Below, in pieces: positions 1-7,066 of a stretch of DNA of 19,451 nucleotides. Position 1 is the first letter of the stretch. The number at the start of each line of letters is the position of its first letter. A model generated the notes under the pieces. It had not been told where the DNA came from and searched no databases. It was given only the letters and a program-made list of their open reading frames with translations. The DNA is from an uncultured Actinomycetes bacterium (lineage in GTDB: Bacteria; Actinomycetota; Actinomycetes; Nanopelagicales; Nanopelagicaceae). Both the position numbers and the translations under genes were made by a program. The stretch spans positions 1-19,451 of the forward strand of contig CAIVOW010000186.1 in assembly GCA_903907665.1 (NCBI GenBank), given 5' to 3'.

Positions 1-1043
1 GCAGCAAGTCCTTCATTGGCTAGCCGAGTCAGCCAAGTTATTTCAGTTTCCCCATTTGGAACAGGAAACTTTGGAAGAAGATTTTCTCCTTCTCGCATTG
101 TTATATTACAACGCTCTGCAATCAAAAGTGTGTTGTCGCATGCCTCCGGCATATCTGAAAAAAGGTCCCGCATTTGCTGGGGGGTTTTAAGATAGAACTC
201 ATTGTTATCAAATTTAAAGCGCTTTGGATCAGCTATGGTCGAACCCGATTGCACGCAAAGAAGCGCTTCATGCGCGCCAGCATCTTCTAATTTCGTATAG
301 TGCAGGTCATTAGTGGCAAGAAGTGGGAGTCCTAATTCTTTACCTAATTTCAATAAATCTTTACGGACCCGATTTTCAACTTCAATTCCGTGATCCATAA
401 TTTCAAGAAAGAAGTTTTCTCGGCCAAAAATATCTCGGAGTTCACTGGCAGATTTCATTGCCTCCTTATACGCACCCATACGTAGGCGAGTTTGAATTTC
501 TCCACCCGGACAGCCCGTCGTTGCAATGAGACCTTCTGAATATTGGGATAGCAATTCCCGGTCCATTCGCGGTTTGTAATAGAAACCTTCGAGTGAGGCG
601 AGTGATGATAATTTAAAGAGATTACTAAGCCCCTTATTGTTTTCGGCCAATATGGTCATATGTGTATAGGCGCCACCACCAGAAACATCGTCTTCGCCGC
701 CTTCGGCCCATTTGACTCGCTTCTTCTCGAATCTGCTCTCGGGGGCTACGTATGCCTCAATACCAATAATTGGTTTTACGCCAGCTTGTACGGCCTGTTT
801 ATTAAACTCAAATGCTCCAAAAACATTTCCATGATCCGTAATAGCTATTGCTGGCATTTCTTGGCGAGCCACTTCGGCAACCAACTCTTTTACTCGCGCA
901 GCACCATCCAACATGGAGTACTCAGTATGTACATGAAGGTGCACAAAACTCTCAGAGTTTTTAGGACTCCTGGAGCCTTCTATTTTGGTGGAGTTGGGCA
1001 CGGTTGGGAGATTACTACTGTAACTAATCTCCTTCTCGGACAT
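1..1043 (-). CDS. dnaE: DNA polymerase III subunit alpha, N-terminal part (3' end of the gene lies outside the window)
   Basis: Catalytic subunit of the replicative DNA polymerase. The reading frame is open from an ATG at 1043 to the left edge, giving 347 complete codons with no stop, out of about 1,150-1,200 expected for the family. The PHP domain opens with HLHVH (residues 35-39) and continues with TDHGN (69-73). Later blocks such as GVKPIIGIEAYVAP, DDVSGGGAYTH, NLFKLSS, TTGCPGGEIQTRL and HEALLCVQ match mycobacterial DnaE1 closely from memory. The polymerase active site is not in the window. The ATG lies 20 bases inside the end of rluD, without a convincing ribosome binding site, so translational coupling is likely. 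About 30 residues precede the HLHVH motif, longer than in Mycobacterium; an in-frame GTG at codon 15 is an alternative start. Product call is very secure, exact start moderately so. Confidence 0.95.
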   Translation of the reverse strand, partial: MSEKEISYSSNLPTVPNSTKIEGSRSPKNSESFVHLHVHTEYSMLDGAARVKELVAEVARQEMPAIAITDHGNVFGAFEFNKQAVQAGVKPIIGIEAYVAPESRFEKKRVKWAEGGEDDVSGGGAYTHMTILAENNKGLSNLFKLSSLASLEGFYYKPRMDRELLSQYSEGLIATTGCPGGEIQTRLRMGAYKEAMKSASELRDIFGRENFFLEIMDHGIEVENRVRKDLLKLGKELGLPLLATNDLHYTKLEDAGAHEALLCVQSGSTIADPKRFKFDNNEFYLKTPQQMRDLFSDMPEACDNTLLIAERCNITMREGENLLPKFPVPNGETEITWLTRLANEGLA

Positions 1044-1980
1044 GCCCGAGAAGTTCCAATGAGCGTGTCAGCTCTGCTGGGTAATCACACGAGAAGGCCA
1101 ATGGCGTCCCAGTGATTGGATGATTGAATTCAAGTTTCTTGGCATGCAACCAGGGGCGTGCTAATTCCAATCGCGAAGCAATTGTGTGGTCAGCGCCATA
1201 GGTTTTATCTCCGACAAGTGGATGATGCAAGGCAGCAAAGTGGACGCGAATTTGATGTGTACGGCCAGTCTCGAGTTCGATTTCAAGTAATGAAACTGCC
1301 GGAAAATATTCCAAGGTTTTGTAGTGAGTAATACTTGGCTTTCCATCCAACACAACCGCAAATCGATAATCTTCCTTTGGATGTCTATCAATCGGCGCGT
1401 CAATTGTTCCCTCTGAAGGATCCATATGACCTTGAACGAGTGCGTGATAAACCTTCTTGACTGTGCGATCTCTAAACTGATCTTTCAAATTGCTGTAAGA
1501 GTTTTCATCTTTTGCTAACACCATCAACCCTGTTGTGCCTACGTCTAAGCGATGAACCACTCCTTGCCGTTCTGCCGCACCGCTTGTTGTAACGGTATAA
1601 CCAGCTGCAATAACTGCGCCAATAACAGTTGGGCCCTGCCAACCTGGGCTGGGATGAGCGGCCACACCAGCGGGTTTATTTATTACAATAATATTTTCAT
1701 CGTTATAAATGATTTCAAGACCGTCAATAGGAGTTGGGGTTAATTCCATCGCTTTTTTCTGTGCCGGCATTATTACTTCAAGGCGCTCGTCAGTGCTGAC
1801 CCGATCTGCCTTACCAACTGCATGGCCGTGGCGAGTAACTTCGCCCGCCTCAATGAGATCTACGATGGTTGAGCGAGATATCCCCAACAGGCGTGCGAGG
1901 GCTGCATCCATACGCTCGTTGTGGAGGCCTTCTGGAATTGTTACTAACTTATTTTCGCGCTCAGCCATGATCTTTTTCAT
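1024..1980 (-). CDS. rluD: 23S rRNA pseudouridine synthase, RluA/RluD family
   Basis: Isomerises specific uridines of 23S rRNA to pseudouridine. The 318-residue protein has an N-terminal S4 RNA-binding domain (about residues 20-70, with ERMDAALARLLGISRSTI) and an RluA-type catalytic domain. The catalytic motif is HRLDVGTTGL at 143-152, with Asp146 as the nucleophile. NKPAGVAAHP (101-110) and GRTHQIRVHFA (239-249) are the other family signatures. Length is normal. The start is ambiguous: ATG at 1980 overlaps lspA by 20 bases, while ATG at 1968 (codon 5) overlaps it by 8; neither has a strong ribosome binding site. The stop overlaps the start of dnaE. Position between lspA and dnaE is standard in Actinobacteria. 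The family is certain; RluD rather than another RluA-type paralogue rests on the S4 domain and on context. Confidence 0.93.
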   Translation of the reverse strand: MKKIMAERENKLVTIPEGLHNERMDAALARLLGISRSTIVDLIEAGEVTRHGHAVGKADRVSTDERLEVIMPAQKKAMELTPTPIDGLEIIYNDENIIVINKPAGVAAHPSPGWQGPTVIGAVIAAGYTVTTSGAAERQGVVHRLDVGTTGLMVLAKDENSYSNLKDQFRDRTVKKVYHALVQGHMDPSEGTIDAPIDRHPKEDYRFAVVLDGKPSITHYKTLEYFPAVSLLEIELETGRTHQIRVHFAALHHPLVGDKTYGADHTIASRLELARPWLHAKKLEFNHPITGTPLAFSCDYPAELTRSLELLGHVREGD

Positions 1981-2521
1981 CTTCTTTTGTCTGCATAATT
2001 GTGGGTGGCATAGGGTTAATATTTCGTATGGTCAGGATACAGGCCAGAAGAGCTGCAATAAATATCGATGAGTCCGCCAAGTTGAAAGTCGGCCAATGCG
2101 GAACCGCAATCCAGTCAACAACCTCACCACGAAAGAATCCAGGCGGGCGAAAGATGCGATCTAGCAGATTTCCACTTATTCCACCGAGCACAAGACCCGC
2201 TACGTAGGACCATGGTTGGGACTGTAACCGTCGAACCAGATAAACGGTCAGCACCGCTATAGCCAGAGAGAAGGATGAGAAAAAGAGCGTCGCTGAAGGT
2301 GCGAAGCTGAATGCAGCGCCCGCGTTGTAAGTCAGGTGAAGTTGTAGGAAGCGACCAAGTAGGGATATAGGTTCACTTCCAAGATATTGCAGAACAAATT
2401 GCTTTGAAATCAGATCTAGGCTGCAAGAAATAAACGAAACCCAAATGATGATTCGACGAACTTTCCAGAAAGAACTCCGGTTGATCAGCGGCGTTCTTCT
2501 TTCTGCTTGCAAGCCATGCAC
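1961..2521 (-). CDS. lspA: Lipoprotein signal peptidase (signal peptidase II)
   Basis: Membrane aspartyl protease that removes the signal peptide from diacylglyceryl-modified prolipoproteins. Four hydrophobic segments are visible at about residues 23-43, 70-95, 104-118 and 150-165. The two catalytic aspartates are in GNLLDR (Asp121) and FNLADSS (Asp150); DLISK (36-40) and NAGAAFS (66-72) are further conserved blocks. At 186 residues the length is usual. The longest frame opens with GTG at 2521, inside the DksA-like gene (37-base overlap), with no ribosome binding site in front. TTG at codon 4 or CTG at codon 12 are alternatives, the latter preceded by an AGAAAGAAG stretch, so the true N-terminus may be shorter. 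The short hydrophilic tail (QTKEDEKDHG) overlaps the start of rluD. Function is secure, the start is not. Confidence 0.93.
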   Translation of the reverse strand: MHGLQAERRTPLINRSSFWKVRRIIIWVSFISCSLDLISKQFVLQYLGSEPISLLGRFLQLHLTYNAGAAFSFAPSATLFFSSFSLAIAVLTVYLVRRLQSQPWSYVAGLVLGGISGNLLDRIFRPPGFFRGEVVDWIAVPHWPTFNLADSSIFIAALLACILTIRNINPMPPTIMQTKEDEKDHG

Positions 2522-3369
2522 AAGGTCGCGCGAGGAAATACTTGTAGGCGAGCTTTACCTATAAAGCTGCCACATTCTTCGCACTTGCCGTAAGTTTTAG
2601 TGTCAATACGTTCCACGGCGCGTTCAGTCTGGGTCACCATGTCGCGGGCGTTATAGACCAATGACATTTCATGTTCTCGCTCAAATGTTTTGGTGCCAGC
2701 ATCGGCTTGGTCATCCCCCGCTCCAACTCCAGCAGCCGCAATGAGGTCTTCCATTTCTGCTTCAGCATCTGCAAGTTCTTTGCGCAAACGCACTAATTCT
2801 TTCAGCAGCTGAGAACGCATATCTTTCAATTCAGCAGCTGACCATGCGCCTTCGGTTTCACTTACTACTAGTGGAGCCGGGGCGCCTTTAATCGGCTTAA
2901 GCGCTGCGCTCTTCTTTATTGCAATCGATGGTCGCTCAGGTGGCAACATCGTAAGGCGACGTTCCTCAACGACAATCTCTGCCGTATTTATTTCACGCGG
3001 CGCCACACTAATAGTTGTTGAGTCACCTTTAGTTGTACTCTGCAATTTTGCGGCAATGGGCTTTGCGGGACCTTTTGGAGTCTTCAAAACTTGTGGGGCT
3101 TTCTTTGCCTCAACTTTTTTGGCAGCTACTTTTTTAGCTGGCACTATCTTTTTAGCTGGAGCTTTCTTTGCAACTGCTTTTTTGACCGGTGCTTTTTTAA
3201 CTGGGGCCTTTTTTGCAACTGCTTTTTTTACTGGCGCTTTTTTTGCTGGGGCTTTCTTCACGGGAGCTTTTTTCTCTACTTTCTTAGGGTTCTTAGATGC
3301 CGCTTTGGCTGACGAAATTTTGGATGGTGCCTTCTTTGTGGCTTTTACCGACTTCGCGACTTTCTTCAT
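2485..3369 (-). CDS. DksA/TraR-type zinc-finger protein with a long lysine/alanine-rich N-terminal tail
   Basis: Predicted RNA polymerase-binding regulator of the DksA/TraR family. The C-terminal third holds a coiled coil (about 178-260) with an acidic stretch GDDQAD (218-223) where its tip should be. It is followed by the four-cysteine zinc finger CEEC (263-266) and CMAC (284-287). Residues 1-100 are a low-complexity basic tail of repeated KKAP, VKKA and AKKA units, like histone H1 or HU tails, and residues 100-175 are Pro/Ala-rich linker. Similar tails are known on actinobacterial homologues beside lspA. The ATG at 3369 is preceded by a good GAGGAG seven bases upstream. The gene starts a minus-strand run into lspA and is divergent from ileS. 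By family knowledge it could act in stress or growth-rate control; DNA binding by the tail is inference. No gene symbol is given because orthology to E. coli dksA is not established. Confidence 0.85.
   Translation of the reverse strand: MKKVAKSVKATKKAPSKISSAKAASKNPKKVEKKAPVKKAPAKKAPVKKAVAKKAPVKKAPVKKAVAKKAPAKKIVPAKKVAAKKVEAKKAPQVLKTPKGPAKPIAAKLQSTTKGDSTTISVAPREINTAEIVVEERRLTMLPPERPSIAIKKSAALKPIKGAPAPLVVSETEGAWSAAELKDMRSQLLKELVRLRKELADAEAEMEDLIAAAGVGAGDDQADAGTKTFEREHEMSLVYNARDMVTQTERAVERIDTKTYGKCEECGSFIGKARLQVFPRATLCMACKQKEERR
3100..3273 (-). repeat. Lys/Ala/Pro-coding tandem repeat region in the DksA-like gene
   Basis: Codons for residues 33-90 consist of degenerate repeats encoding KKAP, KKAPV and KKAVA. 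On the plus strand they appear as repeated gcttttttt-like and actgg/ctgggg blocks. The repeats are in frame, vary at third codon positions and so look old rather than a recent slippage product. The antisense frame gives a spurious Phe/Ala-rich hydrophobic ORF. Confidence 0.8.
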
Positions 3370-3512
3370 CGCAAGCTCCTCTAACTTATCTCGGCCTCGC
3401 TCGATTGCGGGTGACCACGTACATCTGGAAATCCGCGGATTGCGGCTTAACTCAATGCAGGGTAAGCGGCAAGGCTAAGACTTCACGCGCCTAAACTCCA
3501 ACTCAGCCACGC

Positions 3513-3518
3513 TAGAAT
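3513..3518 (+). promoter_or_regulatory. Candidate -10 element of the ileS promoter
   Basis: GCTAGAATTC contains TAGAAT, a good match to the actinobacterial -10 consensus TAnnnT. Transcription would start near 3525 and give a leader of roughly 50 bases before the GTG at 3574. No convincing -35 hexamer is found 16-18 bases upstream, so the call rests on one element and on position. Confidence 0.35.
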
Positions 3519-3531
3519 TCCACCCCTACGC

Positions 3532-3547
3532 TCAACCAATTGGTCGA
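3532..3547. repeat. Inverted repeat in the ileS leader
   Basis: TCAACCAATTGGTCGA is an inverted repeat of eight-base half-sites with one mismatched pair; its core ACCAATTGGT (3535-3544) is perfect. It has no loop, so it suits a DNA-bound dimeric regulator better than an RNA hairpin. It sits just downstream of the presumed transcription start and upstream of the ribosome binding site. An operator role is inference from shape and position. Confidence 0.35.
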
Positions 3548-3573
3548 AGCATCAGTTTGAAGGAGATTACCCG

Positions 3574-6500
3574 GTGACTGTGTTCAAGGCTCTCTCTCCC
3601 CAGATCGACCTGCCTGCTACTGAGCACGCCATTCTCTCATTCTGGGAGACCCAATCTATATTTCAAAAGTCGATTGCCGCCGGTGAAGGTTCTGATAACT
3701 GGACTTTTTTTGAAGGCCCACCGACGGCTAATGGCGTGCCCGGCACGCATCACATTGAGGCACGCGTTTTCAAGGATGCATTTCCGCGTTTTCAAACGAT
3801 GAATGGAAAGCAAGTTATTCGAAAAGCTGGATGGGATTGCCATGGCCTTCCAGTGGAGATTGCCGTAGAAAAAGAACTTGGATTTACTGGGAAAGGTGAT
3901 ATCGAAAAATTTGGTATCGCAGAGTTTAATGAAAAGTGTCGAGTGTCAGTACAGCGCCATGTAAGTGAATTTACAAAAATGACACGGCGCATGGGCTTCT
4001 GGGTAGATTTCGATGAAGCTTATTGGACCATGTCACCTGAGTATGTCGAGAGTGTGTGGTGGTCACTTCAGCAAATTTGGAAGAAGGGCCTTCTTGTTCA
4101 GGATCATCGAGTAGCGCCTTATTGCCCAAGATGTGGAACAGGATTATCAGATCACGAACTTGCTCAGGGTTACGAGACCGTCACCGACCCTTCTGTATAT
4201 GTTCGCTTCCCCGCAACTTCTGGGAAAATTGCTGAACTCGGGGCTTCCTTCCTCGTTTGGACGACCACTCCTTGGACTCTTGTTTCCAACACTGCTATTG
4301 CCGTAAATCCAAGCGTTGAATATCAAGTCATTGAAATACCGAAAGATGAATCAACTGAGCGACTTGTCGTAGCATCAAATCTTGCACACGCACTTGGCGA
4401 AGAGCGCACCGTTATCGCAACATTCCAAGGCTCAGAGCTTGAAAAAATTACTTACTCACGGCCCTTTGATTTAGTTGAAATTCCAGATTCACATTTCATC
4501 GTTCTGGCTGATTACGTAACAATCGAAGATGGAACCGGACTAGTGCATCAGTCACCTGCCTTTGGCGCCGATGACTTACAAGTCGCTCGTCGATACGGTC
4601 TGCCAGTAATCAATCCGGTAGCGCCGGATGGAACATTTTTGCCAACCGTCGGGCTCATTGGAGGAATTTTCTTTAAAGAGGCTGATAAGACTCTCATCAA
4701 AGATTTAAAAGCTAGAGGACTGCTTTTCAAGCAGTTGCAATATGAGCACTCCTACCCTCATTGCTGGAGATGTCATACGGTTCTAATTTATTACGCGCAA
4801 CCTTCATGGTATATCCGTACTACTGCCATTAAAGATCAGCTCATTCGCGAAAACCAGAAAACTGATTGGCATCCTGAAACCATTAAGACAGGACGTTACG
4901 GAGATTGGCTCGACAACAATATTGATTGGGCCGTATCCCGAAATCGCTACTGGGGTACTCCATTGCCAATTTGGCGATGCTCAGAGAAACACGAATACTG
5001 CATTGCATCATTGGCCGAACTTTCTGAATTATCCGGCCAAGACGTTCGCAACACCGATCCACATAGGCCATTCGTCGATGACATTACCTTCGCTTGCAAT
5101 ACACCTGGGTGTTCTTCGACCATGGTTCGCGTGCCTGAGGTTATTGATTGTTGGTATGACTCTGGTGCAATGCCATTTGCTCAATGGGGATATCCTCATA
5201 AAGAGGGATCGGCCGAAAAATTTGCTGCGGCGTATCCAGCTGATTTCATCTGTGAAGCAATTGACCAGACGCGTGGTTGGTTTTACACCTTGATGACGAT
5301 TGGCACGTTGGTCTTTGACGAAAGTTCATATAAAACTGTTCTCTGCTTGGGCCATATTCTTGATAAAGATGGACGCAAGATGAGCAAACATCTTGGTAAC
5401 GTATTAGAACCTATATCGCTAATGGATCAACATGGCGCAGATGCCGTGCGTTGGTACATGCTTGCCGCAGGCTCACCATGGAGTGCAAGACGTGTAGGAC
5501 ACGATGCGCTTTCAGATGTTGTTCGTAAAACATTACTTACTTATTGGAACACTGTCTCGTTCTTCACTTTGTATGCAAAGGCCTCAGATTTCGCAATTTC
5601 CACACCATCCACACCTTCCACACTAGAAGGCTCGACGACTGATACTTCAGCAACACCTCTAGCAACGCCTCTAGCTACGATGGATCGATGGATCCTCTCT
5701 GAACTTCATTCACTTACGCGCAATGTTGAAAAAGCATACGAAGGTTTTGATTCCCAAGAAGCTGGCAGAATTCTTGCAGCCTTTATTGATGACCTCTCGA
5801 ACTGGTATGTGCGTCGCTCTAGGCGCCGCTTTTGGGATGGTGATGTTTCAGCGCTCACGACTCTCTACACATGCTTAAAAACAATGACTCAACTTATGGC
5901 GCCGATGGTTCCCTTTATCACCGAGCACGTATGGCAAGAATTGGTACGAGTCGCAGAGCCAGCAGAATGTGAATCTGTACATTTAGCTCACTTCCCTCAA
6001 TCAGAGCCTGCTCGTATTGACGAAGAGCTCTCTACCTCTGTGGCTCTATCGCGCAGATTAGTTGAACTCGGGCGAGCTGCTCGCGCAGAGTCCAAAATTA
6101 AAATTCGCCAACCGCTAGGACGAGCCCTTGTATCAGCGCAAGGTTGGGAAAAAATGGATATTGAGATTCGCACCCACATTGCAGAAGAACTCAATGTTCT
6201 CAAGATGGATGAGCTTTCATCAGCCGGGGCGGACTTGGTCGATATCTCCATCAAAGCTAATTTTCGATCAATTGGATTGCGATATGGAGCAGATGTCCAA
6301 GCAATTGCCTCCCATATCAATCAGAGTGATGCCGGTATACTCGTAAAAAGTTTGCGTGCTAATCACGCGGCTACTCTCTCCTATGAAATAAATGGTGAGG
6401 TTAAGCAGGCTGACATCACGCTAGAAGATCTTGTAGTTACCGAGACGCCAAAGTCTGGCTGGTCGGTTGCAAGTCATTCCGGTGAGAGCGTTGCTCTAGA

Positions 6501-6765
6501 TCTTGAGTTAACTCCTGAATTAATACTCGCTGGACTCGTCCGAGAAGTAATTCGTGCGATTCAAGAGGAACGTAAAAATTCTGGGCTAGACATTAGTGAT
6601 CGTATTCTTGTTGAATGGAACGCTCCCGAAAGTGTCGCATCAGCTATTGCTTTCGGTGAAAAGGAAATTTCGGAAGAAGTTCTGGCAGTAAGTTTTACCC
6701 AAAATTTAACACTCACTGCGGCTAGCAATGATCTGGGACTCTCGCTTAATTTAATAAAGCAGTAA
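3574..6765 (+). CDS. ileS: Isoleucyl-tRNA synthetase, type 2 (eukaryote-like)
   Basis: Charges tRNA-Ile with isoleucine in the cytoplasm. The 1063-residue class I synthetase has its first signature at PPTANGVPGTHH, where HXGH appears as GTHH (57-60). The CP1 editing domain carries WTTTPWTL (229-236), and the second signature is KMSKH (602-606). The WDCHGLPVE and CPRCGTGLSDHE blocks match mycobacterial IleRS. The anticodon-binding domain follows from about residue 690. Start is GTG at 3574 with GAAGGAG eight bases upstream. A low-complexity Ser/Thr/Pro insertion (about residues 676-702) is built of 9- and 12-base tandem repeats in an apparent surface linker. It is the only plus-strand gene here, convergent with yggT. 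The GXHH form has been tied to strong mupirocin resistance in type 2 enzymes; resistance of this protein is inference. Confidence 0.97.
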   Translation: MTVFKALSPQIDLPATEHAILSFWETQSIFQKSIAAGEGSDNWTFFEGPPTANGVPGTHHIEARVFKDAFPRFQTMNGKQVIRKAGWDCHGLPVEIAVEKELGFTGKGDIEKFGIAEFNEKCRVSVQRHVSEFTKMTRRMGFWVDFDEAYWTMSPEYVESVWWSLQQIWKKGLLVQDHRVAPYCPRCGTGLSDHELAQGYETVTDPSVYVRFPATSGKIAELGASFLVWTTTPWTLVSNTAIAVNPSVEYQVIEIPKDESTERLVVASNLAHALGEERTVIATFQGSELEKITYSRPFDLVEIPDSHFIVLADYVTIEDGTGLVHQSPAFGADDLQVARRYGLPVINPVAPDGTFLPTVGLIGGIFFKEADKTLIKDLKARGLLFKQLQYEHSYPHCWRCHTVLIYYAQPSWYIRTTAIKDQLIRENQKTDWHPETIKTGRYGDWLDNNIDWAVSRNRYWGTPLPIWRCSEKHEYCIASLAELSELSGQDVRNTDPHRPFVDDITFACNTPGCSSTMVRVPEVIDCWYDSGAMPFAQWGYPHKEGSAEKFAAAYPADFICEAIDQTRGWFYTLMTIGTLVFDESSYKTVLCLGHILDKDGRKMSKHLGNVLEPISLMDQHGADAVRWYMLAAGSPWSARRVGHDALSDVVRKTLLTYWNTVSFFTLYAKASDFAISTPSTPSTLEGSTTDTSATPLATPLATMDRWILSELHSLTRNVEKAYEGFDSQEAGRILAAFIDDLSNWYVRRSRRRFWDGDVSALTTLYTCLKTMTQLMAPMVPFITEHVWQELVRVAEPAECESVHLAHFPQSEPARIDEELSTSVALSRRLVELGRAARAESKIKIRQPLGRALVSAQGWEKMDIEIRTHIAEELNVLKMDELSSAGADLVDISIKANFRSIGLRYGADVQAIASHINQSDAGILVKSLRANHAATLSYEINGEVKQADITLEDLVVTETPKSGWSVASHSGESVALDLELTPELILAGLVREVIRAIQEERKNSGLDISDRILVEWNAPESVASAIAFGEKEISEEVLAVSFTQNLTLTAASNDLGLSLNLIKQ
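5599..5625 (+). repeat. 9-base tandem repeat in ileS, three units
   Basis: Three in-frame units TCCACACCA, TCCACACCT and TCCACACTA encode Ser-Thr-Pro, Ser-Thr-Pro and Ser-Thr-Leu. They differ only in the last two positions. The repeat lies in a loop between the catalytic core and the anticodon-binding domain. Confidence 0.8.
5650..5679 (+). repeat. 12-base tandem repeat in ileS, about two and a half units
   Basis: Units GCAACACCTCTA and GCAACGCCTCTA, then a partial GCTACG, encode Ala-Thr-Pro-Leu twice followed by Ala-Thr. It lies 24 bases after the 9-base repeat in the same low-complexity insertion, so this loop seems to have grown by more than one local duplication. Confidence 0.75.
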
Positions 6766-6780
6766 AAGTTATATTAACTT
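6766..6780. terminator. Weak inverted repeat between convergent ileS and yggT
   Basis: AAGTTA-TAT-TAACTT forms a six-base-pair stem with a three-base loop exactly between the two convergent stop codons, and the yggT stop TAA overlaps its right arm. The stem has only one G-C pair and no clear T-run follows, so termination by it is doubtful. It is the only candidate in the gap. Confidence 0.25.
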
Positions 6781-7066
6781 AAGGAATTAAATGCGTTGCG
6801 CGTGACAATATTTGTACAGCGAAGAAGACAATGATGAACGAAAGATCCACCGAGACAGCCCCGAGTCGAAGTGGTGGAATAAAGCGACGCGCCACCTTCA
6901 TCACTGGATCAGTTATTCCATAAATTATTTCAGCTATAAACAAGACCACACCACGTGGGCGCCAAGCCTGTGAAAACATTCTTACATAATCAAGGATAAG
7001 TCGCCCAAGAAGAGCGAAGAGAAAGAGTTGCAGGATTCCATTTAGAATCCCTCCAATGCTTACCAT
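6779..7066 (-). CDS. yggT: YggT family integral membrane protein
   Basis: A 95-residue membrane protein of the YggT/YlmG family, whose role is not well defined; homologues lie next to sepF in many Gram-positive bacteria. Two hydrophobic segments are visible, at about residues 4-28 and 72-90. The family block around ITDPVMKVARRFIPP (51-65) lies between them. The ATG at 7066 shares its A with the sepF stop (TGATG), which indicates translational coupling. In most Actinobacteria the next gene in this direction is divIVA (wag31); here the plus-strand ileS follows after 13 bases and no divIVA is present. Family call secure. Confidence 0.9.
   Translation of the reverse strand: MVSIGGILNGILQLFLFALLGRLILDYVRMFSQAWRPRGVVLFIAEIIYGITDPVMKVARRFIPPLRLGAVSVDLSFIIVFFAVQILSRATHLIP

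Larger units (their letters stand above)
3370..3573. other. Divergent intergenic region between the DksA-like gene and ileS
   Basis: A 204-base gap that must hold the promoters for both divergent genes. No ORF or RNA gene is seen. It contains the perfect palindrome AATCCGCGGATT at 3430-3441, a TAGAAT -10-like element for ileS at 3513-3518 and the palindrome ACCAATTGGT at 3535-3544. The ileS ribosome binding site GAAGGAG lies at 3559-3565. I looked for an actinobacterial ileS T-box leader and did not find its conserved core. Confidence 0.6.

Noticed and set aside
660..1115. Plus-strand ORF of 151 codons at the left end
   Set aside because: It lies antisense to the well-conserved dnaE and rluD coding sequences, shows no recognisable motif and no ribosome binding site.
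3056..3478. Plus-strand ORF of 140 codons, rich in Phe, Ala and Thr, looking like a membrane protein
   Set aside because: It is the antisense reading of the Lys/Ala-rich repeat region of the DksA-like gene, which has a good ribosome binding site and a zinc finger. Its hydrophobicity follows from reverse-complementing lysine and alanine codons.
3370..3573. Possible T-box riboswitch in front of ileS
   Set aside because: Actinobacterial ileS genes often have one, but the conserved AGGGTGGNACCGCG-like core is not present; the nearest resemblance, TGGAAATCCGCGGA, is explained by the palindrome at 3430-3441 and no sequestrator stem near the start is visible.
5997..6320. Minus-strand ORF of 107 codons within ileS
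   Set aside because: It is a shadow of the conserved ileS coding frame; its composition (many Ser, Arg and Ala) is what antisense of a real gene gives, and no motif is seen.
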